NCBI RefSeq assembly: GCF_014054985.1
Contig: NZ_CP059569.1
Location: 1,116,001 to 1,180,000, forward strand
Direction: 5' to 3'
Origin: Kingella oralis
Lineage (GTDB): Bacteria > Pseudomonadota > Gammaproteobacteria > Burkholderiales > Neisseriaceae
DNA: 64,000 nucleotides
Shown: piece after piece, positions 24,430 through 31,185 of the stretch
Layout of the letters: each line of letters opens with the position of its first letter
How positions within the stretch are numbered: position 1 is the stretch's first letter
Made by a program: the position numbers and the translations under genes
Notes under the pieces: model-generated
What the model saw: only the letters and a program-made list of their open reading frames with translations
What the model was told of the DNA's origin: nothing
Databases searched by the model: none

Positions 24430-25659
24430 ATGGATTTGAAACAGCGGCTCATCCAAACATGGAAAACCTTTGGCGCGGCGAACACCCACGGCAAGCATTT
24501 GACCCCGCAAGCCAAGCTGACGCTGAACGGGCAAGTGTTTGGCACGCAAACGATGTCGCGCCTGATTAGCCTGAGCCTGATTGATAAACGCGGCTTTGAA
24601 GCGGACGAGCTAACCATTGAGCTGAACGATTATGATGGCGCGCTGGCGATTCCCGAAGCGGGCAGCAAAATTACGCTAGAACTGGGCTATGCGGAAACGG
24701 GGCTGATTGACAAAGGCGAATACACGCTGACCGAATGCACCTGCCAAGGCGGCCCCGACACGCTGAGCCTGACCGCGCGGGCGGCGGATATTGCCGACAC
24801 GCTGATGGAGCAGAAAGAAAAAAGCTGGCACAAAACCACGCTGTATGCGATTGCCCACGCGATTGCGCTGGCAAACAAATATGAGCCTGCGATTGCGGCA
24901 CAATACAAAAACATCAAGATTGAGCATATTGACCAGACGCAGGAGAGCGACGCGAGCTTTTTAACGCGCTTGGCGGAACAGCATGATGCGATTGCGACGG
25001 TGAAGCAGGGCAAGCTGATTTTTGCGCCGATGGGCGAGAGCCTGACCACCAGCGGCATTAAGATACCGACCTTGCGCATTACGCGGCAGCTGGGCGACCA
25101 GCACCGCTTTGGCTACAACGCAGCAAATGCTTATACAGCGGTTCGAGCGTATTACACGGACAAAAAAACAGGCAAACGCATGGAAGTGGTGATCGACAAA
25201 ACGAATTTGAAGCCTGAAAAGCGCACGACCAGCAAGACGCATGTGTATAAACGCCCGCGCAAGGATAAAAAAACGGGCAAGGTGGTGCGCAGCAAAACCA
25301 CCCACAAGACCACGATGGAGCACCGCAAAATCAACACCGACGGCTTGAAAATTAAAACCCTGCGCCATCTTTATGCCAGCGAAGCAACGGCATGGCACGG
25401 TGCGGCGGCGGCGTTTAAAAAGCTGGCGCGCGGTGTGGCGGAATTTAGCCTGACGCTGGCGACGGGGCGACCTGATTTGTTTCCCGAGATACCTGTGGAT
25501 GTGGTTGGGTTTAAGCCTGAGATTGATAACCAGCAATGGCTTATTGTGGAGCTGAGCCACCAGCTTAGCCAAAGCGGGCTGAGTAGCAGCGTGAAGTTTG
25601 AGGCGCGGATTGAGGCGGAGGATGAGCAGGCGGGCGGCAAGGCGGCGGCGAAAAAATAG
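24430..25659 (+). CDS. D: P2-like late control / tail protein D
   Basis: Baseplate hub protein of the GpD/VgrG-like family, 409 residues (P2 D is 387). Signals: LISLSLIDKRGFEADELTIELND, TGLIDKGEYTLTECTCQGGPDTL, the HKTTLYAIAHAIA stretch and C-terminal ARIEAEDEQ. A Lys/Thr-rich insert at about 235-290 is longer than in P2. Last gene of the tail operon, ended by an uptake-like hairpin at 25671-25699. Confidence 0.93.
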   Translation: MDLKQRLIQTWKTFGAANTHGKHLTPQAKLTLNGQVFGTQTMSRLISLSLIDKRGFEADELTIELNDYDGALAIPEAGSKITLELGYAETGLIDKGEYTLTECTCQGGPDTLSLTARAADIADTLMEQKEKSWHKTTLYAIAHAIALANKYEPAIAAQYKNIKIEHIDQTQESDASFLTRLAEQHDAIATVKQGKLIFAPMGESLTTSGIKIPTLRITRQLGDQHRFGYNAANAYTAVRAYYTDKKTGKRMEVVIDKTNLKPEKRTTSKTHVYKRPRKDKKTGKVVRSKTTHKTTMEHRKINTDGLKIKTLRHLYASEATAWHGAAAAFKKLARGVAEFSLTLATGRPDLFPEIPVDVVGFKPEIDNQQWLIVELSHQLSQSGLSSSVKFEARIEAEDEQAGGKAAAKK

Positions 25660-25670
25660 AGAGTGAAAAA

Positions 25671-25699
25671 AAAGGCGGCCTGAAATTCAGGCTGCCTTT
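25671..25699. terminator. Uptake-like hairpin between D and the leftward membrane gene
   Basis: A variant uptake sequence (AAAGGCGGCCTGAA) directly abuts a reverse copy (TTCAGGCTGCCTTT), giving a near-perfect palindrome with T-run TTTG. Convergent terminator for D and the gene at 25710. Confidence 0.7.
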
Positions 25700-25709
25700 G
25701 TTGTGGCGG

Positions 25710-26417
25710 CTATAAATTTTTGATTATTTCGCCTGTGTTGATGTCCGTTACTTCTCGGTGGTGGATTTTGCTGAGCGAAAAGGTGCGCATTTGGTGGATG
25801 TCCAAATCTATGCCGCGCAGATAAATGCTGTCTATTTTGGTGATTTGGACACGGCGCGATTTGGTGATGCCCTTGTTGTTGGTGTAGGTAAAGGCAACTT
25901 GCGTGCCTTTGTGCGCATAGGGGTCGCGCGTGGGCGGTGTTGGGGTGGTGGTTGAGGGGCGGTTGCGTTGTCTTTTGATTTTTTTGCGCTGGGCTGGCGA
26001 TAGGGGCGGCGGGGTGGTAGGAAAGCGAGGGGGTGTGATGGATTCCGCTTGGCGATGCGGGGCACCGAGGCGGCGCAGGCGCTCAATTTCTGATTGGGTG
26101 TGGGATTGCTGGGTATGGTTGCGCAAACGAGGGGAATCGGGGGCTTGATAGCCGAACCAAGTTAGCCAAGCTCCAAAGCTCAATAGGCTTAGGATGATGC
26201 TGGCAATCGCGCCTAGCCAGCCTGCGTTGAATAAATCAACCAACAAAAAACCCGCGACAAATGCCAATAACCAGCCTAGCGTGAGCGTCCAAATGAGATG
26301 CCGTTTACTTTTTTTGGCAAAGAATACAGACAATGCCACAACCGAGATGACGGTGTAGAGCAGGACAAAAATAACGGCTAAATCAGAATATTGTTGAGGT
26401 TGGGCAGCTGTATCCAT
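25710..26417 (-). CDS. Membrane protein with C-terminal WYL/SH3-like domain, unknown function
   Basis: 235 residues. Three N-terminal hydrophobic segments (about 12-34, 43-62, 66-90), a Pro/Thr-rich linker, and a C-terminal beta-rich domain (VAFTYTNNKGITKSRRVQITKIDSIYLRGIDLDIHQMRTFSLSKI) resembling the small ligand-binding WYL-like fold. It lies between D and the repressor on the same strand as the repressor, the place where phages carry lysogenic conversion genes. It may be expressed in the lysogen. No Shine-Dalgarno is evident. Confidence 0.6.
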   Translation of the reverse strand: MDTAAQPQQYSDLAVIFVLLYTVISVVALSVFFAKKSKRHLIWTLTLGWLLAFVAGFLLVDLFNAGWLGAIASIILSLLSFGAWLTWFGYQAPDSPRLRNHTQQSHTQSEIERLRRLGAPHRQAESITPPRFPTTPPPLSPAQRKKIKRQRNRPSTTTPTPPTRDPYAHKGTQVAFTYTNNKGITKSRRVQITKIDSIYLRGIDLDIHQMRTFSLSKIHHREVTDINTGEIIKNL

Positions 26418-26472
26418 GATGACCGTGCAATATAAAGGCAGCCTGAAAACAAACGGGCTGCCGAAAATTTAT

Positions 26473-27132
26473 CTAGGCGACGCGTGCGATTTTGGAATGG
26501 CATTCGCCGATGATGGCGAAATCGCTGTCCTCTTTGGGGTTAAGCGTTTCGGATTCGTAAATGGGGTTGTCGCTGCTGATTTTCAGGCTGCCATTGATCA
26601 GGGTTTGCAGGCGTTTGACGCGCAAAAGGCTGCCGATGCGCACCACAAACACGCCATCGCCGACTTGGCGGGCGGTATTTACGAGAATGACATCGCCGTT
26701 GTTTAGCGTGGGCTCCATGCTGTCGCCACGCACTTTGACACAGGATAGGTTTTTACTGTGGAGATTTTTTTGATTGAGCCAAACGCGAGAGAAAGGGATG
26801 TATTGCTCAATTTCTTCGCCCCAAACATCCTCGCCGCCGCCTGCGCTGGCGTAAACATCATACAACGGCACCCATACAGCGTCTTGGTCGTCGTAATCTT
26901 GCACGGCACTCTGCGGCTGATGCTGAGGTTTGGGGTCGCCTTTGCCGAGTATCAACCAGTCTAGGGAAACGCCTGTTTGCTCGGCAATCTTAATGCACTG
27001 TTCCAACGGAACAGTCTCTCTGCGTCTATATCCTGAAATAACAGACGTTGCAAAGCCTAGCCATCGTGCTAAATCTGAATCAGATTTAGCACCGATTGCT
27101 ATTTTTGCGCGGTCAATGCTATTTTCAGACAT
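26473..27132 (-). CDS. CI/LexA-like prophage repressor (S24 family)
   Basis: 219 residues. N-terminal helix-turn-helix (ARWLGFATSVISGYRRRETVPLEQCIKIAEQTGVSLDWLI) and C-terminal S24 self-cleavage domain with Ser in RGDSMEPT (about residue 137) and Lys in SLLRVKRLQ (about 170). Start chosen at MSENSID (27132); an earlier in-frame ATG at 27153 is less likely. It should keep lysogeny by binding the palindrome at 27164-27192 and lose activity after RecA-triggered self-cleavage, unlike the non-SOS P2 C repressor. Confidence 0.92.
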   Translation of the reverse strand: MSENSIDRAKIAIGAKSDSDLARWLGFATSVISGYRRRETVPLEQCIKIAEQTGVSLDWLILGKGDPKPQHQPQSAVQDYDDQDAVWVPLYDVYASAGGGEDVWGEEIEQYIPFSRVWLNQKNLHSKNLSCVKVRGDSMEPTLNNGDVILVNTARQVGDGVFVVRIGSLLRVKRLQTLINGSLKISSDNPIYESETLNPKEDSDFAIIGECHSKIARVA

Positions 27133-27163
27133 AAAAAAATCCAATAAAAACAAAACAATTACT

Positions 27164-27192
27164 CTTTGGATAGTACAATTTACTATCCAAAG
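27164..27192. promoter_or_regulatory. Perfect palindromic operator in the repressor/early gap
   Basis: CTTTGGATAGTA (27164-27175), five bases, TACTATCCAAAG (27181-27192): perfect 12-bp arms. It sits in the 154-base gap between the leftward repressor and the rightward early ORF at 27287, where it can control both directions. Confidence 0.85.
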
Positions 27193-27286
27193 GGTTGCGG
27201 TGCTATCTTAAAGACTGTAATATTCACTCCGTCAAAACAAATATTACTTTATTTAACGCTAACTAACTTAAAGAGAGGTGCTTAAT

Positions 27287-27427
27287 ATGGCAGAAAACTC
27301 GTTGCCTTATGTGCGCAACGAATCACTTTTACAAACACTCCGCCTAATCCATGCCTTAGGCAAGGGGCTTACTTTGCCGCAGTTGATTGCAAAAGGGCAA
27401 TCGCATCATCGGCATCGGCAAGGGTGA
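27287..27427 (+). CDS. Short early ORF, N-terminal helix-turn-helix-like fragment
   Basis: 46 residues starting after a good ribosome site (GAGAGG). NESLLQTLRLIHALGKGLTLPQLIAKG looks like the first helices of a winged-helix regulator and stops abruptly after a His/Arg run (SHHRHRQG). It occupies the Cro position. The last 59 bases overlap the reverse-strand gene that ends at 27369. It may be a truncated regulator or a genuine small protein. Confidence 0.45.
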   Translation: MAENSLPYVRNESLLQTLRLIHALGKGLTLPQLIAKGQSHHRHRQG

Positions 27428-27608
27428 GTGTGAGTAAGTTATGGGTTTGCATATCGCCTTTGGCTAATGCTTTCTCGGCAATGGCTAGCAGATAACCACG
27501 ATAGGCTGATAAGCCGTCGGGGTATTTATTTAGCACGGCGAGGGCGGCAGAGAGCGCAATATTGTTTACTTGGTTGTTGAGGATTAAGTCATCAATATTT
27601 TGGGGCAT
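27369..27608 (-). CDS. Small protein of unknown function, leftward in the early region
   Basis: 79 residues, helical and alanine/leucine-rich (MPQNIDDLILNNQVNNIALSAALAVLNKYPDGLSAYRGYLLAIAEKALAKGD). Codon use looks coding. No function recognised and the ribosome site is weak. It faces the short early ORF head-on. Confidence 0.5.
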   Translation of the reverse strand: MPQNIDDLILNNQVNNIALSAALAVLNKYPDGLSAYRGYLLAIAEKALAKGDMQTHNLLTLTLADADDAIALLQSTAAK

Positions 27609-27652
27609 GGCAAATGCAATTTAACGAATATTACAAGGCAGGAATATTACAC

Positions 27653-27862
27653 ATGGCTAGTGAAAAAAGCAAGGGCACGACTTATTGCAAGGCGCGTCGG
27701 GATAAAAGGTTGGAGCATTCTTATTTGGCGCAGGTTTGGATTCCGCGCGCGGATATGGATTTGGTGCGCGAGGCGGTGAAGCTGGATGGGGCGACGGTGT
27801 GCGGGTTTATTCGGGATGCGGCGGTGAATAAAGCGCGTGAGCGGCTTGGGTTGGCATCTTAA
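27653..27862 (+). CDS. Small ribbon-helix-helix-like phage protein
   Basis: 69 residues beginning MASEKSKGTTYCKARRDKR, then LAQVWIPRADMDLVREAVKLDGATVCGFIRDAAVNKARERLGL. The strand-helix-helix end is similar to DUF1778/CopG-type DNA-binding proteins. ATG 27653 preferred over 27614 because of AGGAAT upstream. Its TAATG joins the next gene. Confidence 0.6.
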   Translation: MASEKSKGTTYCKARRDKRLEHSYLAQVWIPRADMDLVREAVKLDGATVCGFIRDAAVNKARERLGLAS

Positions 27863-28389
27863 TGATTGTTGTGGATTTGGAAAACCAAGATAGGAGCGGA
27901 TTTGTTATGAACGGGAATGTGATTAACCATGCTTTGCGGGAAATGGCGAAGTCGCCTAACGGGGGCTATGCGACGAGTGCGGCGATGTTGGGGCTTTCGC
28001 TGGCGGCTTTGGAGAACCGGTTATATGAGGTTAAGGGGCAGCAGATGAGCATTGAGCAGGCAATGCTGCTGCAAAAGATGACGGAGCGTTGCGATTTTGC
28101 CGAAGCGGTGGCGATGCAGTCGGGCGGGGTGTTTGTGCCGCTGCCTGAATTGGATGCGGCGGCTTTGGCAGGGGAGGATATTTTGCTGTGCTTTGCGCGG
28201 GCGGTGGAGAAATTGGGGACGTTGTCGCAGCAATGGCAGGCGGTTACGGATGACGGGCGGGTGTCGCGCGAGGAGAACGCGGCGATTTTTCGGGCGGCTT
28301 ATGCTTCGGTGCGCGAGGTGTTGGGCATTGCGGTTTTGACGGAACGTGTGTTTGGAGATTTTGCCGATGGCTTTGAAAAATCGGAATAA
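27862..28389 (+). CDS. YmfL-like phage regulatory protein
   Basis: 175 residues. VINHALREMAKSPNGGYATSAAMLGLSLAALENRLYEVKGQQMSIEQAMLLQKMT is the pattern of the YmfL/CII-like regulator family of lambdoid and P2-like prophages: it includes a helix-turn-helix. The second half is helical. Coupled to the upstream gene by a TAATG overlap and overlapping the Ogr-like gene at its 3' end. Probably a lysogeny/early regulator. Confidence 0.75.
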   Translation: MIVVDLENQDRSGFVMNGNVINHALREMAKSPNGGYATSAAMLGLSLAALENRLYEVKGQQMSIEQAMLLQKMTERCDFAEAVAMQSGGVFVPLPELDAAALAGEDILLCFARAVEKLGTLSQQWQAVTDDGRVSREENAAIFRAAYASVREVLGIAVLTERVFGDFADGFEKSE

Positions 28390-28657
28390 GGGGACGGCGG
28401 GAAATTTTCGGGCGGTTGTGGTGTGCCCGAATTGTGGGACGCGGTGTTTGATTGAGAGCAGCCATAGCATCAGCCCGCGAACGCGGGAATTTCGGGTGCA
28501 GTGCCAGAACATGCGCTGCGGCTGGACGGGGGTGGCGACGATGGAGATTATTCGGACGCTGTCGCCGCCGCCACGCCATAACACGTTGAATACTTTGCCG
28601 CCAGAGGTGGAGGCTGAGTATTTTGAGCGGGCGGAATCGGATGAGCGGTTGTTTTAG
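28367..28657 (+). CDS. ogr: Ogr/Delta-like zinc finger activator
   Basis: 96 residues with a Cys4 zinc finger (CPNCGTRC ... CQNMRCGWTG) characteristic of P2 Ogr / P4 Delta, which recruit RNA polymerase to late promoters. In P2, ogr is beside gene D; here it is in the early operon. It overlaps the YmfL-like gene by 23 bases. It should turn on the late operons (P/Q and O onward). Confidence 0.88.
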   Translation: MALKNRNKGTAGNFRAVVVCPNCGTRCLIESSHSISPRTREFRVQCQNMRCGWTGVATMEIIRTLSPPPRHNTLNTLPPEVEAEYFERAESDERLF

Positions 28658-28678
28658 TTTTGTTTTTGGAGGTATGTG

Positions 28679-29002
28679 ATGCGGTTTTTGGCTTTGTTGG
28701 GCATTTTGGGCTGGGTGTTGTGGCTTGGGGGCTGCGGTGAGCGGCGTGAGTTGAATTTGAATAATGAGGCTGACCAGCGGGTGTTTAATTTGGGCAGCAA
28801 GTTGGAGGTGGAAACGACGGCGCGGTTTCGGGTGAAGCGGGTTTCGGTGTTTCGGGATGATTTGGCTTACGGGCGGCAGCGCGGGGTGTATGTGATTTAT
28901 GACTCGGTTACGGGGCGGGAGTTGGTGGGGATTTCAGGGGTGGGGATTGGGGAGCTGGGCAAGCATCAGGATGGCAAGGCGATGCGGCGAGATGAGCGTT
29001 GA
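28679..29002 (+). CDS. Small phage lipoprotein
   Basis: About 107 residues with a signal peptide and lipobox (FLALLGILGWVLWLGGC), Cys near residue 22. The mature part (RVKRVSVFRDDLAYGRQRGVYVIYDSVTGRELVGISGVGIGELG) is not recognised. Strong GGAGGT ribosome site. Surface lipoproteins in early phage operons sometimes exclude other phages; untested here. Confidence 0.7.
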   Translation: MRFLALLGILGWVLWLGGCGERRELNLNNEADQRVFNLGSKLEVETTARFRVKRVSVFRDDLAYGRQRGVYVIYDSVTGRELVGISGVGIGELGKHQDGKAMRRDER

Positions 29003-29024
29003 AGTTTGTTGATGAGGAGTGTGG

Positions 29025-29534
29025 ATGATGATGGCGAATGGTGTAGCGGATAGGCATACGGCGGTATCACGGGCGGCGTTGGCGGCGATACGGGGGCGGT
29101 TGGCGCAGAAAATGGCGCAGAAACCTGAGGTGGATGTGCCGTTGTTATCGGTGCGGCGGGTGGCGAATGACCCTGACGAGGCGATTGATGAGGGGGTGTT
29201 GGAGCGGTTGCTGTTGAGTTTTGACCAGGCGAATGACTTGGTTTTGTTGCAGGAGCTGTGCGCGGTGGTGGTTAAGGTGTTGGCGCAAATTAATACGATT
29301 CGCAGTAGCCATGAGCTGCGGTTGCCTCAGCTTTATTTTTATGAGCTGACGGATTATTTGATGCGGATTGATACATTGATTCGGGCGGCGAAAACGGCGG
29401 CGCGGCGTTTGGGGGTTGAACCTGCGCAGCCTAGGGTGAATCGGGATTTTATTGAACGGGTTTTGCAATCGGAAAGGATTAGAGATGAGCTTAAAGCGAG
29501 AACAAAAAGACTGCCTGAAAAAGTATGCGAGTGA
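29025..29534 (+). CDS. Phage protein of unknown function
   Basis: 169 residues, all-helical. Not recognised. Contains RHTAVSRAALAAIRGRLAQKM near the start, and an Arg/Lys-rich C-terminus. ATG 29025 chosen for spacing from GAGGAG; a GTG at 29019 is an alternative. Overlaps the next small gene by 50 bases. Confidence 0.6.
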   Translation: MMMANGVADRHTAVSRAALAAIRGRLAQKMAQKPEVDVPLLSVRRVANDPDEAIDEGVLERLLLSFDQANDLVLLQELCAVVVKVLAQINTIRSSHELRLPQLYFYELTDYLMRIDTLIRAAKTAARRLGVEPAQPRVNRDFIERVLQSERIRDELKARTKRLPEKVCE

Positions 29535-29724
29535 TATGCAGGCGGCGATTTTGAACAAGGTGCGGTATGGTGATGATGTGGGAGCTACGGCGACATTTCA
29601 TAAACTGAGGGGAGTACGGAAAGCTGCGTTTTTAGTGGGTGATTTGGAAGTTGCTGGGTTTATTGGTGGGATTTTGGGGGAGTTGAAACGCTTGGATGGC
29701 GCGAGCTGGGCGGAGGCGGAATGA
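29485..29724 (+). CDS. Small phage protein of unknown function
   Basis: 79 residues starting MSLKREQKDCLKKYASDMQAAILNKV. Helical, ends ASWAEAE. Ribosome site GAAAGGATTAGAG. Stop one base before the methyltransferase start. Confidence 0.6.
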   Translation: MSLKREQKDCLKKYASDMQAAILNKVRYGDDVGATATFHKLRGVRKAAFLVGDLEVAGFIGGILGELKRLDGASWAEAE

Positions 29725-29725
29725 A

Positions 29726-30202
29726 ATGCGTGTTCTAGACCCCTGCTGCGGCAGCCGCATGATGTGGTTTGACAAGCAAGACCAGCGTTGCCTGTTTGGC
29801 GACCTGCGCACCGAAAGCCACTACCTGAAAGACCGTGGCAACCTGCGCCACCTCGAAATCCACCCAGACATACGGCTAGACTTTACCGCACTGCCATTTG
29901 CCGACGACAGTTTTAATTTGGTGGTTTTCGACCCGCCGCACCTTGTACGAGCAGGGAAAAAATCATGGTTGGCCAAAAAGTACGGTCAACTTACTCAAGA
30001 CTGGCGCGACGACCTCAGAAAAGGCTTCGCAGAATGTTTCCGCGTATTAAAACCCAATGGCGTGCTGATTTTTAAGTGGAACGAAGACCAAATCAAAGTT
30101 CCGCAGATTTTAGCACTTACCCCGAACCAACCCCTATTCGGGCATCCCACCGGCCGCCACGGCAAAACGCATTGGTTTACCTTTATGAAGGAGGCTACCT
30201 GA
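29726..30202 (+). CDS. Phage SAM-dependent DNA methyltransferase-like protein
   Basis: 158 residues. SAM site LDPCCGSRMMWFD and catalytic-type FDPPHLV; then a CFRVLKPNGVLIFKWNE strand-helix typical of class I methyltransferases; GRHGKTHWFTFMK end. Such small phage enzymes are annotated as DNA N6-adenine or N4-cytosine methylases. Base composition switches to A/C-rich on this strand, unlike the G/T-rich genes before, suggesting separate origin together with the next two features. Confidence 0.8.
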   Translation: MRVLDPCCGSRMMWFDKQDQRCLFGDLRTESHYLKDRGNLRHLEIHPDIRLDFTALPFADDSFNLVVFDPPHLVRAGKKSWLAKKYGQLTQDWRDDLRKGFAECFRVLKPNGVLIFKWNEDQIKVPQILALTPNQPLFGHPTGRHGKTHWFTFMKEAT

Positions 30203-30203
30203 A

Positions 30204-30390
30204 ATGAACATCCGCTACGCCAGCCTGTGCAGCGGCATTGAAGCCGCATCCGTGGCGCGGGAAAAGTGCCGAACAATGCCCCGACGCGCCGAGATACAAA
30301 GCAATCGGGAACAGTATGGCTGTGCCGGTGATGCGTTGGATGGGGCAACGGATTAAAGATTTTTTTGAAAACAGAAAGGAAAACGAATGA
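30204..30390 (+). pseudogene. Internally deleted phage cytosine-5 DNA methyltransferase
   Basis: The first 17-18 codons (MNIRYASLCSGIEAASVA) are the start of a phage C5 cytosine methyltransferase, containing the first SAM-binding motif. About 10 bases later, in another frame, the sequence encodes its end (RYKAIGNSMAVPVMRWMGQRI, motif X) to a stop at 30388-30390. The whole catalytic middle, including the PC motif and recognition domain, is missing. The enzyme cannot work. Confidence 0.85.
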
Positions 30391-30743
30391 CACCCGAACA
30401 AATCGAGAAAGAACGCGCCGCGTTTGAGGCGTGGATGGATGAACTGTATCCAACCAACCCGCAAACGGGACGAGTGGGCGACGAATACAGCCGCCTTGGT
30501 ACACAGTACAAATGGGAAGGCTGGCAAGCCAAAGCCGCGCAATCCGAATGGATAAGCGTAAACGACAGGCTGCCTGAATTAAACAAAGAAGTATTGGTTG
30601 CATGGTCAAATGGTTCTGTTGGGATTGCCCGACACATCAAGGATGAATTTGAACCCATAGAATGGGATACATACGGTTCACACGCCCATATTACCCATTG
30701 GCAGCCGTTGCCTGAGCCAATCCAAAACAGCACAGATGAGTGA
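30387..30743 (+). CDS. DUF551-domain phage protein
   Basis: 118 residues. C-terminal half has the DUF551 pattern: WISVNDRLPE at about residue 55 and HITHWQPLPEP near the end. N-terminal helix EKERAAFEAWMDE is common in phage proteins of this type. Function unknown. Starts within the stop of the deleted methyltransferase (ATGA). RLPEL is encoded by an uptake-like sequence. Confidence 0.8.
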   Translation: MTPEQIEKERAAFEAWMDELYPTNPQTGRVGDEYSRLGTQYKWEGWQAKAAQSEWISVNDRLPELNKEVLVAWSNGSVGIARHIKDEFEPIEWDTYGSHAHITHWQPLPEPIQNSTDE

Positions 30744-30745
30744 GC

Positions 30746-30925
30746 ATGATAATGGACGATTGGAAATTGGAGTTTTATCGGGTTAGAGCGACTGAGTGGC
30801 GGGAAACGGCAAAGGCAGCGAAGTTGGATGGCAATGATGATTTGTTGCGCCATGCTTTGAATGAGATGCGGAATTATGCGCGAGCATTGCCCGTTGAGGA
30901 GCAGGGAAATTATGAGTTGGTTTAG
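30746..30925 (+). CDS. Small phage protein of unknown function
   Basis: 59 residues, helical (DDWKLEFYRVRATEWRETAKAAKLDGNDDLLRHALNEM). A GTG at 30740 overlapping the previous stop is an alternative start. Overlaps the next gene. Confidence 0.5.
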   Translation: MIMDDWKLEFYRVRATEWRETAKAAKLDGNDDLLRHALNEMRNYARALPVEEQGNYELV

Positions 30926-31160
30926 GATTATTTTATTTGGGTTGTGCGCCTTTGGGCTGGGGTGGTGGTTGCCGCTCGGTGATGTGGGTGAAACGGGTAG
31001 CGAGACGGTGGTAACGGAGCGACGCATTGCGGATGGGGCAAGCTGGGATGAGGGGGCGTGGCGGCAATGGCAAGAGGATATGCGGCATAAAGAAATAGTG
31101 GCTGCTTATGAGCGAGAATGGGCGCGGGATGTGATGGCGGGGGTAGTGTTGGAACCTTAG
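30912..31160 (+). CDS. Small membrane-anchored phage protein
   Basis: 82 residues with an N-terminal hydrophobic segment (FRIILFGLCAFGLGWWLPL) and a charged, Trp-rich C-terminal part. Not recognised. Lies just before replication gene A. Confidence 0.55.
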   Translation: MSWFRIILFGLCAFGLGWWLPLGDVGETGSETVVTERRIADGASWDEGAWRQWQEDMRHKEIVAAYEREWARDVMAGVVLEP

Positions 31161-31185
31161 ATTTTGTTTGTTTGGGTGTTTGGTG

